From contig NZ_JAKFYQ010000003.1 in NCBI RefSeq assembly GCF_021533835.1, forward strand, positions 124,001-188,000: 64,000 nucleotides of DNA. Reading direction: 5' to 3'. The DNA is from Synechococcus sp. Nb3U1 (lineage in GTDB: Bacteria; Cyanobacteriota; Cyanobacteriia; Thermostichales; Thermostichaceae). Positions 17,970 through 26,644 of this stretch are shown piece after piece (position 1 is the stretch's first letter; each line of letters opens with the position of its first letter). The notes under the pieces were generated by a model. The model did not search any database. It saw only the letters and a list, made by a program, of their open reading frames with translations, and was not told the DNA's origin. Made by a program: the position numbers and the translations under genes.

Positions 17970-19268
17970 CTATGGCTCGCGGTGATAGGGCCGATGGTGG
18001 TGGGCTTCAAAGCCTTCCGGCTTCAACACTCTGGCTTCTCCTTGCAACAGCCCACTCACCCCCAGAGAGCCTTGTGGGATCCGGGCCGGTTCCACATAGT
18101 CCTGCGGTTCCTCATAGGCCACGATCAGTCCTTCATAATTGCGCAGCACAACCCGATGGGATCCCTGACTGAGGATGTAGTTGGGGCCAACCGGCACCTT
18201 GCCTCCCCCTTCCGGTAAATCCACCACGAAAGTGGGCACCGCATAGCCGCTGGTGTGGCCGCGCAAGCCTTCGATAATTTCGATCCCTTTGGAGATAGAG
18301 GTGCGGAAGTGACCGGCCCCCTTCACCAAGTCACACTGGTAGAGATAGTAGGGACGCACCCGGTTCTGGACAAGCTTGTGAACCAGTTGCCGTTGGATCT
18401 CGAGGCTGTCGTTGATCCCGGCCAGCAACACACTTTGGCACCCCAACGGGATCCCTGCATCCGCCAGTTTGGCCAGCGCCTCGCTCAGTTCGGGAGTGAT
18501 CTCCTTGGGATGGTTGATGTGTACATTCAGCCAAAAGGGGTGATGGCGGCGCAGCAGGGCACAGAGATCGGCGGTGATCCGTTGGGGCAAAAACACCGGC
18601 ACACGAGTGCTCATGCGTACAATCTCAATGTGCTCAATCTGGCGGAGTTGGCCGAGTAGGTACTCCAGCAAGGCATCGGAAAGGGTAAGGGGATCCCCGC
18701 CACTGAGCAAGACATCCCGCACCTGCGGGGTACGGCGCAAGTACTCTATCTGCCGATCCAACTGCTGCTTGCTAAACGCCTGCTGCGGATCCCCTACCAT
18801 GCGGCTGCGGGTGCAGTAGCGACAGTAGCTGGCACAGTGGGTCGTCACCAACATCAACACCCGATCCGGGTAGCGGTGCACCAAACCGGGCACAGGGCTG
18901 TGCTCGTCCTCCGCCAGACTATCTACCCGCATCCCCTCAAAGGCTTGAAATTCCCGGCTGAGGGGAATCACCTGCCGACGGATCGGACAGTGGGGATCCA
19001 CCGGATCGATAAGGCGGGCAAAGTAGGGGGTGATATCGACACGAAACTTCCTCTCCTGATCCAAAGCCTCCTTTTCCTCCGGTGTAAGCTGTATCAGCTG
19101 TTCCAAATCTGCGCGGGAGTTGAGGCGATGCCCCAGTTGCCAGTGCCAATCCGCCCACTCAGTTAGCGGCACTTCTGACCATGGATTGGGGATGGCAGCT
19201 TGGGGAACAGCGGTGGCTGGCATAAAAGCTTGTGTTACTTTGGATACAGCTGCTTTGCGGATTAACAC
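17970..19268 (-). CDS. KamA-type radical SAM aminomutase
   Basis: The 432-residue protein belongs to the lysine 2,3-aminomutase family, which moves an amino group using SAM and PLP. The [4Fe-4S] motif CxxxCxxC is at C145, C149 and C152 (THCASYCRYCTRS). Other blocks are DVLLSGGDPLTLSD and the PLP region with GTPYAV-like sequence HTSGYAVPTFVVDLPEGGGKVP. The substrate may be lysine or glutamate and cannot be settled here. The longest frame starts at GTG; the ATG 15 codons later is the other option. Confidence 0.87.
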   Translation of the reverse strand: MLIRKAAVSKVTQAFMPATAVPQAAIPNPWSEVPLTEWADWHWQLGHRLNSRADLEQLIQLTPEEKEALDQERKFRVDITPYFARLIDPVDPHCPIRRQVIPLSREFQAFEGMRVDSLAEDEHSPVPGLVHRYPDRVLMLVTTHCASYCRYCTRSRMVGDPQQAFSKQQLDRQIEYLRRTPQVRDVLLSGGDPLTLSDALLEYLLGQLRQIEHIEIVRMSTRVPVFLPQRITADLCALLRRHHPFWLNVHINHPKEITPELSEALAKLADAGIPLGCQSVLLAGINDSLEIQRQLVHKLVQNRVRPYYLYQCDLVKGAGHFRTSISKGIEIIEGLRGHTSGYAVPTFVVDLPEGGGKVPVGPNYILSQGSHRVVLRNYEGLIVAYEEPQDYVEPARIPQGSLGVSGLLQGEARVLKPEGFEAHHHRPYHREP

Positions 19269-19717
19269 GGAAGCACTAGCTTCAGCATAATCGTTTTCGC
19301 GCCCACTTTCTCGAGTGGCTTCTTAATTGAACTTTTGTTAAATCAGACGGACGACTCTTGGGTGGGTTTCCTACAAGAATACCTTTGTCCTTAGGAGATT
19401 GTAGGAGAATGCTCTAGTGATATGCTCTGCTGATATGCTCTGCGTCAGTGATTAGCGTTGCTCTATGGGCCGCTACAGGCGAACGCGCTCGGGTGCCCTT
19501 GGCGTAAAGGACTGTGAATCGTCCTGGCTTGCCAAGATTATCTTTTAGGTTCTGATGTGCAAGTACAAGGCATAATCCTTTAGAAGTTATCGCTATCTCG
19601 GCATAGCTCCATCTTCTCGGGTTAAAGTCAAAGGCGTAGCTTCCAAAACCTGTCTACTGAGCTGTGTCTCCCCAACGTCTGCTGTCCACCTACCCGAATT
19701 GAGGTTAGAGATCAATC
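19269..19717. other. Divergent spacer between kamA-like and parA-like genes
   Basis: About 450 bases without a supportable gene, probably holding both divergent promoters. It contains two adjacent tandem doublets at 19392-19443. I found no tRNA, riboswitch or clear -35/-10 pair. Confidence 0.5.
19392..19443. repeat. Two neighbouring tandem doublets (10 bp and 13 bp)
   Basis: TAGGAGATTG (19392-19401) is followed by TAGGAGAATG (19402-19411). After CTCTAG comes TGATATGCTCTGC twice without mismatch (19418-19430 and 19431-19443). Confidence 0.9.
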
Positions 19718-20473
19718 ATGGCAAAAATTGTCTCCATCCACTCCTATCGAGGTGGGACTGGGAAGTCCAATACAACAGCCAACTTGTCTGCTCAAATCGC
19801 CAAGCAGGGCAAACGAGTGGCTGTCATCGATACGGATATCCAGTCCCCTGGAGTTCACGTGCTCTTTGGACTGGAAGAGGACAAGACAGGCCACACCCTG
19901 AACGATTATCTCTGGGGAAAATGCCGCATCGAAGAAGCTGCCCATGATTTGACCCCCAAGGCCGCCAAAGCAGCAGGAGGCACCCTCTATTTGGTTCCCT
20001 CCAGTGTCAAGGCTAGTGATATCGCCCGTATTCTCCGCGAGGGCTACGACGTCGGTATGCTCAACGATGGCTTCCAGTCCTTGCTCAAGAAGTTAAAGCT
20101 CGACTACCTGTTCATCGATACCCACCCCGGCCTCAACGAAGAAACGCTGCTTTCTATCACTATCTCGGATGTCCTGGTGTTGATCCTGCGCCCAGATCGG
20201 CAAGACTTCCAAGGGACAGCCGTGACGGTGGATGTGGCTCGCCGTCTTGAGGTTCCCAACATGTTGTTGGTGGTGAACAAAGTGCTCACCTCCTTCGATT
20301 TCGCCAAAGTTAAGCAGCAGGTGGAGTCCACCTACAATCTGACGGTGGCTGGAGTGCTTCCCCTTTCAGAAGATATGGTCAAATTGGGCAGTGCTGGCAT
20401 TTTTAGCCTTGAATTTCCCGATCACCAATGGAGCAAGACGATTCAGCAAATCGCCGCCTACATTCTTCGTTAA
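19718..20473 (+). CDS. ParA/MinD-like ATPase at the head of the RiPP island
   Basis: This P-loop ATPase of 251 residues resembles MinD/ParA. The Walker A is SYRGGTGKS: the second Lys (GK) is present, but the signature Lys of the deviant Walker A motif is Arg. Walker A' is VAVIDTDIQSPGVH and the switch region is YLFIDTHPGLNEETLL. Such ATPases place protein complexes on membranes or DNA. Its location directly before the export genes suggests a role in locating the exporter, which is inference. The ATG follows TTAGAGATCA, a weak ribosome binding site. Confidence 0.88.
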   Translation: MAKIVSIHSYRGGTGKSNTTANLSAQIAKQGKRVAVIDTDIQSPGVHVLFGLEEDKTGHTLNDYLWGKCRIEEAAHDLTPKAAKAAGGTLYLVPSSVKASDIARILREGYDVGMLNDGFQSLLKKLKLDYLFIDTHPGLNEETLLSITISDVLVLILRPDRQDFQGTAVTVDVARRLEVPNMLLVVNKVLTSFDFAKVKQQVESTYNLTVAGVLPLSEDMVKLGSAGIFSLEFPDHQWSKTIQQIAAYILR

Positions 20474-20489
20474 TTTGCATGGCCAATTG

Positions 20490-20535
20490 GGATCCCAGTT
20501 CACCCTCAGTCTGTCTGGGATCCAAGTCTTTCTTC
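20490..20535. terminator. Possible bidirectional terminator
   Basis: GGATCCCAG (20490-20498) and CTGGGATCC (20515-20523) form a nine-base-pair stem with a 16-base loop, followed by the T-rich AAGTCTTTCTTCTTC. It stands between the convergent parA-like and tolC-like genes. Confidence 0.5.
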
Positions 20536-20656
20536 TTCATTAAATCTTGATTTTGTTGCTTGTTTGTGAAGGTGTCCCGCGTCCAATGGTGTCCAAAGAT
20601 CGGTGCAGGGGGATCCTTATTTGGAGCTTCAATGGACTATCCGATGGCACAAACGC

Positions 20657-20705
20657 TATGAATGAAGGTTATGAATGATGAAAAAAGGTAAATCAAGTAA
20701 ATTAA
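20657..20705. repeat. Two tandem doublets (13 bp and 9 bp)
   Basis: TATGAATGAAGGT / TATGAATGATGAA (20657-20682) and GTAAATCAA / GTAAATTAA (20688-20705) lie at the 3' end of the tolC-like gene, the second reaching its stop codon. Confidence 0.7.
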
Positions 20706-22375
20706 GGAGTCGGTGCGGGAGTGTCCTCCAGTTCCCCAGATAAGGTGCTGGTGGCTCGTTGTATTCGGGCAAGGGCGCGGTTGTAGCCAAGAATCGCCTG
20801 TACCAGGCTGCTATTGGCTTCCGTCAGTCGGGATTCCGCATTCAGCACATCCAACTGGGTGCCTAAACCAGCCTGGAAGCGCAATCGGGCAATGCGCAGA
20901 GCCTCTTGGGTTTGCTCTAGAGTAAGAGAGGCAGTGGCGATGTTGCGCTCGTTCACATCCAGCTCCACAAAGGCTTGCTCCACCTCCAGGCGAATTTGGG
21001 CAGCCAAATCTGCCACCTGCAAGGCCGAAGAATTGGCGGTGGCCTGTTGTTGCTCTACCTGAGCTCGTGTACGCCCCCCGTCGGAAAAGGTCCACAGAGC
21101 ATCCAGTTGCAAAGAGTACCCGGCACCCAAACCTTCAACACGGCTGGCGGGGCGCGGATCGTCGGTGTAGAGCTGCACCAAGTTGACATTCCCAGAAACG
21201 CTCACCTGAGGTAGCAAATTGGCTAAAGCTGCCCGCCCTTGAGCTTGGCTAATCAATCTCTGCAGCCGTTGTTGCTCCAGCTCGGGTCGATTCTGCAGAG
21301 CACGAACAATACTTTCCTCCAAACTCAGCTCCCACTTGCCAGCCTGTTCAGCCTCTGCTGAGGTGCGGATGCTGGTATCTGGCGGCAAGTTCAGCAGACG
21401 GGCCAAAGCACGAGGGGCGATCGCTTGGGTTCCTCGGGCTTGGGCCAGACGCAAATTGGCGTTCTCCAACTGAATTTGGGCGTTGAGCACATCCAGGCGG
21501 GTGGCCAAACTGGCTCTCAGCAGTGCTTCTGCATCTTGCAAGCTACGACTGGCCTCACGGACAGCCGCCTCTTGGATCACCACCTGTTGATCGGCTTCCT
21601 GCAGGTTGTAATAGGCATCGATCACCTCCAGGCGCAACTGTTGCAGGGCATTTTGCAGCTCCAGCTCACTGACTCGCAGTTGAGACTCTGCCGCTTCTAC
21701 CAGCGCATCCCGTCGCCCCCCGGCATAGAGGGTTTGGTTGATGGTGATCAAGGCATTCAGGCTGAGGGTACCGTAGTTTTGGGTGCCGCCGATGCTATCC
21801 GGCAGGGATTCCGCCTCTCCCAATCGCTGTTGCAGTTGTTGAGACACGGAGAAAATCTGTAGCTGCTGCTGGATCAGTTCCACCGGATCAGTTGGCAAAG
21901 GCAACGCCTGCAAACGGGATAGCTCGGCAGTAAGCAGGGGAATGGCCGCCTCGCTGTTGCGCAGTTGTTGTTCTAACTGTTGCCTACTGATCGTGGTCTG
22001 GACATCTCCGGTGGCTGAAATGGAACGGTTGGCGGACAACTGCAGGTTCAGGGTCGGATTGAATTCCGCCTGGGCAGCGCGCAGAGCAGCTCGACTGCTA
22101 TCAATCTGGGTTAGAGCCAGTTGTAGCCGCAGACTATTGGCTTCCGCGAGAGCCAGCGCCTCCTCCAAGCTCAGAGTCAGCACTTCCCGGATCTGGACTG
22201 CTTCCACCCGCGAAGGCAACTCGGGTATCTCGATCTCTGCCTCAGGGGAAAGTTCCGCTGCTGTCGGGATCCCTTGCCCGGCAGACATCATGGCGGATCC
22301 CAACCAAGCCGCCAAACCGAGCACAAGAACACGGATTCGAGACAGAGGAGAAAACGACATCGGAAGCAGGCTCAT
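20702..22375 (-). CDS. TolC-like outer-membrane efflux protein
   Basis: This is a type I secretion outer-membrane channel of the TolC/OEP family. After a signal peptide (VLVLGLAAWLGSAMMSAGQ) come two OEP repeats with long coiled coils: the first from about LTLSLEEALALAEANSLRLQLAL and the second from ESIVRALQNRPELEQQRLQ. It ends with a short Pro/Thr tail. It is transcribed opposite to the HlyD-ABC-LanM genes but lies among them, so it is the natural outer-membrane partner for that exporter. The first ATG (22375) was taken; a TTG lies seven codons upstream. Confidence 0.9.
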   Translation of the reverse strand: MSLLPMSFSPLSRIRVLVLGLAAWLGSAMMSAGQGIPTAAELSPEAEIEIPELPSRVEAVQIREVLTLSLEEALALAEANSLRLQLALTQIDSSRAALRAAQAEFNPTLNLQLSANRSISATGDVQTTISRQQLEQQLRNSEAAIPLLTAELSRLQALPLPTDPVELIQQQLQIFSVSQQLQQRLGEAESLPDSIGGTQNYGTLSLNALITINQTLYAGGRRDALVEAAESQLRVSELELQNALQQLRLEVIDAYYNLQEADQQVVIQEAAVREASRSLQDAEALLRASLATRLDVLNAQIQLENANLRLAQARGTQAIAPRALARLLNLPPDTSIRTSAEAEQAGKWELSLEESIVRALQNRPELEQQRLQRLISQAQGRAALANLLPQVSVSGNVNLVQLYTDDPRPASRVEGLGAGYSLQLDALWTFSDGGRTRAQVEQQQATANSSALQVADLAAQIRLEVEQAFVELDVNERNIATASLTLEQTQEALRIARLRFQAGLGTQLDVLNAESRLTEANSSLVQAILGYNRALARIQRATSTLSGELEDTPAPTP

Positions 22376-22764
22376 AGAGGGGAACCGCAGGAACAACCCA
22401 GCTTAATATGCCGAGTTCACTTAGCCAATACAGGGGATCCGAGCCCGAGACCGTTACAGAAATTATTACTTCATTGCTTTATAAAGGTCAGGCAAAGAAA
22501 CAAAGAAAGAAGAAAGCCCCATGAAGAAGAAAATGACTAGACAGTCCAGTCTTCCCAGCCATAGGGCATCATCTAGCAAGCTCAAAATCAGTCAAGAACA
22601 TAAGGAGTGTTAAGCTGCTCGAATCCTATCTATGAAGTTGCATAATAGACTCAACTTGCCACGGCGAACTCACGCTTTTGAGTCTACCGACTTTTGTATG
22701 GTTTGGGTTATGAGCTTTAGAGATTATCTAACGCTATAATCTGTTCGATCCCAGGGATTTGGGT
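22376..22764. other. Divergent regulatory spacer before the export genes
   Basis: Nearly 390 bases, AT-richer than the genes around it. It should hold the promoters of the tolC-like gene and of the HExxH gene. Small open frames here (38 residues or fewer) do not look like RiPP precursors: none has a double-Gly leader or a Cys/Ser/Thr-rich end. Confidence 0.5.
22712..22740 (+). promoter_or_regulatory. Candidate sigma-70 promoter of the export operon
   Basis: A perfect TATAAT stands at 22735-22740, about 24 bases before the ATG of the HExxH gene. The -35 region is poor. Transcription would start near 22747, leaving a short leader. Confidence 0.5.
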
Positions 22765-23964
22765 ATGGATGTCGATTCCTTTCGCGCTGATGTTCATCGC
22801 TTCTTCGGGGCCAGTCAAGCGGCATCAGATCAGTTGCTAGCCTACGGTCAGAATGCCTTTGCCCAACCTCCTTCGCCCCAAAACTGGGACATTTCCCCAG
22901 AACCGCATATAGCCGCTTGGCAAGCGTATCAGGCGGAAACCTTGGGGCAAGGGGTTTTTCCTGTGCTGCAACAAAAACTCGTACAGTTACGCTTTCCTAT
23001 TCAGCTGGGTATTTCCGAAGCAGACTCCTACCGAGCGGCAACCCGGCGTGGCATCTCCGTCGAGGGCATGGCAGAGGCAACTGGACTACACCTCGAACAT
23101 CCGGAGGGCTTACAGTTGCAAATTCATCCCAGTTTGGCGGGGCCAATCCCGGTGCTGATTCCGGCATGTCGGGAGGATTTTGTGACTTTGGTGCGGGCTC
23201 TAACGATGCGCAATGAGCCCAAGCCTGTGCCCGATTCCATGGGGGCTTGTATTGTGGCGGGTTTTAACAATTGGGATCGAGTGGGCACCTATCGGCAGTA
23301 TTGGCAAGCACAACACCCCGAGTTAAATCCGGAACGAGATTGGGCAGCGGAATTCCAGCGGCTCATTCCCCGCAAAGAGTTATACCAGGATCGGTTTATT
23401 CTGCTGAGCTTAGGGCCCTACAGCAATGTATCGGCCTCTCAGTTGGATCTAGGCGAAAAAGAGTGGTTAGACTTCTCCCTAACCGTGCGCCTAGAGCACG
23501 AATCCACCCACTACTTAACGCGGCGGTTGCTGGGATCCATGCGCAACAACGTCTTGGATGAGCTGATTGCCGATTATCGCGGCATTGTTTCTGTTCTGGG
23601 CCATTTTCGAGCCGATTGGTTCCTACACTTTGTTGGCCTGGAAAATTACCCCTACTACCGCGAAGGGGGCAGGTTGCAAAACTATCGCGGTCAACCTCCC
23701 CTTTCCGATGAGGCTTTTCAGGTTTTGCAAGCGATGGTCAAAGCAGCTGCTGAGCACCTGGAAGCCTTTGATCGCCAGCAGGCAGAGTCTCTGAGTAGCG
23801 CTGCTGCTCAAATTCGGCTGATTCTGGCCTTAACAGCCTTAAGCTTGGAAGCACTGGCCTGTACAGAAGCTCGAGATCACTTGCAGCAAGCTTGGGATCG
23901 CACGCCAGAAATTCCTTCTCCCGACAGTGGCCCGCAGCTCGTGGGTTCTTTCTCGTCGGGGTGA
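22765..23964 (+). CDS. HExxH (zinc metallopeptidase-like) protein of the RiPP island
   Basis: I do not recognise a named family. The roughly 399-residue soluble protein has HESTH at residues 245-249 in a helical context (LEHESTHYLTRRLLG) and, 17 residues after the second His, the acidic block LDELIADYRG with Glu 266. That arrangement resembles zinc metallopeptidases of the gluzincin type. No signal peptide is seen, so it would act in the cytoplasm. It is the first gene of the run leading to the exporter and LanM. A role in leader-peptide removal or peptide trimming is a guess from position. Start: ATG at 22765, with AGGG about ten bases upstream. Confidence 0.7.
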   Translation: MDVDSFRADVHRFFGASQAASDQLLAYGQNAFAQPPSPQNWDISPEPHIAAWQAYQAETLGQGVFPVLQQKLVQLRFPIQLGISEADSYRAATRRGISVEGMAEATGLHLEHPEGLQLQIHPSLAGPIPVLIPACREDFVTLVRALTMRNEPKPVPDSMGACIVAGFNNWDRVGTYRQYWQAQHPELNPERDWAAEFQRLIPRKELYQDRFILLSLGPYSNVSASQLDLGEKEWLDFSLTVRLEHESTHYLTRRLLGSMRNNVLDELIADYRGIVSVLGHFRADWFLHFVGLENYPYYREGGRLQNYRGQPPLSDEAFQVLQAMVKAAAEHLEAFDRQQAESLSSAAAQIRLILALTALSLEALACTEARDHLQQAWDRTPEIPSPDSGPQLVGSFSSG

Positions 23965-24046
23965 TCCCAAAGATTCGCCGATTCAATTGCTTCTTTTTTG
24001 CGTTCTCATTTGGTGCTGGTAGACAAACACGCTGGAGTTCTTGCCC

Positions 24047-25159
24047 ATGTCAGACATTCTCCTGCAAGAGATGAGCAACAGCGACATCGACTGGATGCTA
24101 AACGCTGGTCACAAGCTGGATCTGATACCCGATGGGATCCTGTTTCGGCAAGGCAGCCAGCTCGACCACGTCTACCTGCTGTTGGAGGGCAGCCTTAGCT
24201 TGCGATTGGCCATTGCTCAGTCGGGCCGCAGGGCACTGAACCGCGCCTTTGCCGCTCTGGGGGGAGAAGAAGACACCGGCAAAGAGGTGGGACGACTGGG
24301 CAACGGGGAGGTAACCGGCGAAAGCGTCCTCTACAAAAAAGATCTGCCCACTCCGGTAACGGTACAGGCAATCACCCGCTCCTCGTTGTTGGCTTTGCCC
24401 TTGACGATGCTGCGTCCCAAATTGGCGGATGTGGGCTTTGGATCCCGCTTCTATCGCATGGTGGCCTTGATGTTGGCTAGCCGCATTGAAGCCATTGCCG
24501 GGCAAATGGGCCGGAATATCGGGCGCATCGCCGCTGATCAGCCCCAGTTGCGAGAGGTGCTGTCGGTGTTTGGGGAGTTGCACGATAGCGATATCGACTG
24601 GATGATCGCCGCTGGAGAAACGCGGGTATTGCCCCCGGGGGGAGTGCTCATCCAAGCTTTTCGCCCCGTCGATGCCCTGTACATTTTAATCAAGGGATCC
24701 CTCTCGGTATCCGTCAGTGAAGACGAAGGTAACGCCCTTAACCGAGCTTTTTCCGCATTGGGAGCAACCTCCACAACCCCAACCCGCGAGATCGATTGTC
24801 TGGCCAAGGGGCAAATGGTGGGGGAAATGGCCTTTTTGGAGGGACGTCCTTCGGCAGTCACCATCGCTGCCAAGGAAGAATCCTTTGTCTTGACGCTGCC
24901 TCGCCAGCAGTTGGCGGCCAAGTTGCAGTTGGATCTAGACTTTGCCGTGCGCTTCTACCGGGTGCTCGGGTTGCTGTTGCTGGATCGCTTCCAAGGCACG
25001 ATCAACCGCGTCGGGTTGGGCCGCCGCACCTACAGTGGCGATCAGCCCCTGGACAGTCGGTTTGAAGATGAGCTGGAGACCGAAGATTTGGATCAGCTCA
25101 GTTTGGCAGGTACCCGCTTTGACTGGATGGTGAAGCGGCTGCTGCAAACGCTGTCTTAA
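24047..25159 (+). CDS. Double cyclic-nucleotide-binding-fold protein
   Basis: The protein of about 370 residues has two cNMP-binding (CAP-like) folds in tandem, at about 10-160 and 180-330, each with LIPDGILFRQGSQLDHVYLLLEGSLSL-type strands. Each half begins with SDIDWM, so it arose by duplication. In the phosphate-binding cassettes the Arg that grips the cyclic phosphate is missing: GESVLYKKDLPTPVTV and GEMAFLEGRPSAVTI. It may thus bind something else or act as a scaffold. The second ABC exporter downstream has its own similar N-terminal region, as is known for NHLM-type exporters. Start: ATG at 24047 rather than a TTG two codons earlier. Confidence 0.85.
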   Translation: MSDILLQEMSNSDIDWMLNAGHKLDLIPDGILFRQGSQLDHVYLLLEGSLSLRLAIAQSGRRALNRAFAALGGEEDTGKEVGRLGNGEVTGESVLYKKDLPTPVTVQAITRSSLLALPLTMLRPKLADVGFGSRFYRMVALMLASRIEAIAGQMGRNIGRIAADQPQLREVLSVFGELHDSDIDWMIAAGETRVLPPGGVLIQAFRPVDALYILIKGSLSVSVSEDEGNALNRAFSALGATSTTPTREIDCLAKGQMVGEMAFLEGRPSAVTIAAKEESFVLTLPRQQLAAKLQLDLDFAVRFYRVLGLLLLDRFQGTINRVGLGRRTYSGDQPLDSRFEDELETEDLDQLSLAGTRFDWMVKRLLQTLS

Positions 25160-25204
25160 CAGGATCCCTTGAATCCTACTCGCTATCGGTTGGAGGTGTC
25201 GGGC

Positions 25205-26644
25205 ATGGCAGATAACAATACCGGGTTATTCCGCAAAGAATCCTTAGAGCGGCTTTCCTCGCCGGAGCAATTGGATCAGTTGCTACAGGTGGTCAACCCA
25301 CGGGATTGGTTGCCGTTGGGCTGCTTGGCGGCTCTGGTGGGGGCTGGTCTGGTGTGGAGCATTTTTGGGCGGATCCCGCTCACCGTCAGTGGCCAGGGGG
25401 TGTTGGTTTATCCCAGCCGGTTAATACCCGTACAGGCCACCAGCGCAGGTTCGATTCTGCAGCTCAATGCCCAAGTGGGGGATCGCTTAGAGGCAGGGCA
25501 GGTATTGGCGGTGCTCGACCAAGCTGAACTGCAAAAGCGCCTAGACGAAGCCCGCAATGAACTGGAAAAGTTGCGTACCCAAAACCAAACCCTGACCGAC
25601 CTGGAAAATCAGCGCCTGGATTTAGAACTGCGCAATTTGCAGGCGCAGCGGCAGAACCTCGCCCTGAGCATTGCCGAAGCCCAAGAAGCCATTCCGGTCT
25701 TGCGCGACAAAGGGATTGCCGCCACCGAAGAGCAGCAGCGCAATCTGGAACAACGCTTGGTAGAAGCCCAACAGCAGGTACCCGTTTTGCTGGAGCGACT
25801 GGAGCAGCGCCGCCGTCTCTTAGAAGATCAGGTAGTGACGGGAGATGTGGTGCTCAGTGCCGAGCAAGAATACCTGGCGGGGGTAGCCCGCATTTCCGAT
25901 ATTCAAGCCCAACTCAAACAAATCGAAGCCAGCTTGGCGGAGGCAGAGCGCAACTATCTGAGCAACCTACGCCAATTGGATAGCACCCGCATTGAGCTGC
26001 AGAGCCTCGACAGCCGCGAAAATACCCTACGACAGCAAACCCTAGAAGCTCGGCTAGCCCGCCAAAACCAAATTGAGCAGCAGCAGAGCACCATTGCCCA
26101 GTTGGAGTTACAACTCCTGACCCAAAGCCAGATTCGCGTCGAACATACGGGGGTAGTTACCGAGTTGACGGTGATCCCCGGTCAGGTGGTGGGCACGGGA
26201 CAACGCCTTGGCACCCTGGAGGTGGAAGACGAAGATAGTCCTCTGATCGCCATCAACTCCTTTTCGGTGGGGGATGGCAAGCGCATTCAACCGGGCATGC
26301 CGATTCAGGTGACACCGGTTTCAGTGCGTCGGGAAGAATTTGGCGGCATCTTGGGGCAAGTCACGCAAGTCTCCAATCTGCCGGTTTCTCAGGATGAGGC
26401 ATTGCGGTTGGTGGGCAATGAAGGCTTGGTGCGGGCGTTGGTGAGTGACTCCCCCACCATTCAGGTCTACGCCAACTTAGATTTGGATCCGAATACGGTC
26501 AGTGGCTACCGCTGGTCTTCGTCCTTGGGGCCACCCGTGCAAATTACGGCCGGAACCACCACTCTCACCCGCGTCACCATCGGGGAGCGAGCTCCCATCA
26601 CCTTTGTCATGCCGTTCTTGAGGGATATCACGGGTGTCTATTAA
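25205..26644 (+). CDS. HlyD-type periplasmic adaptor (NHLM secretion family)
   Basis: This membrane-fusion protein would join the inner-membrane ABC exporter to the TolC-like channel. It has one N-terminal span (LPLGCLAALVGAGLVWSIFG), a biotinyl-lipoyl-like half-domain (GSILQLNAQVGDRLEAGQVLAVLD), a long coiled coil (about 115-300) and the beta-barrel end. The length and order fit the adaptor of NHLM bacteriocin systems. The chosen ATG at 25205 has GGAGGT eight bases upstream. Its end overlaps the start of the C39 exporter gene by 11 bases. Confidence 0.92.
   Translation: MADNNTGLFRKESLERLSSPEQLDQLLQVVNPRDWLPLGCLAALVGAGLVWSIFGRIPLTVSGQGVLVYPSRLIPVQATSAGSILQLNAQVGDRLEAGQVLAVLDQAELQKRLDEARNELEKLRTQNQTLTDLENQRLDLELRNLQAQRQNLALSIAEAQEAIPVLRDKGIAATEEQQRNLEQRLVEAQQQVPVLLERLEQRRRLLEDQVVTGDVVLSAEQEYLAGVARISDIQAQLKQIEASLAEAERNYLSNLRQLDSTRIELQSLDSRENTLRQQTLEARLARQNQIEQQQSTIAQLELQLLTQSQIRVEHTGVVTELTVIPGQVVGTGQRLGTLEVEDEDSPLIAINSFSVGDGKRIQPGMPIQVTPVSVRREEFGGILGQVTQVSNLPVSQDEALRLVGNEGLVRALVSDSPTIQVYANLDLDPNTVSGYRWSSSLGPPVQITAGTTTLTRVTIGERAPITFVMPFLRDITGVY

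Noticed and set aside
22408-22524. 38-codon frame (MPSSLSQY...) as RiPP precursor
   Set aside because: It has a Lys-rich end without Cys, no double-Gly site and no ribosome binding site, and overlaps the likely tolC promoter.
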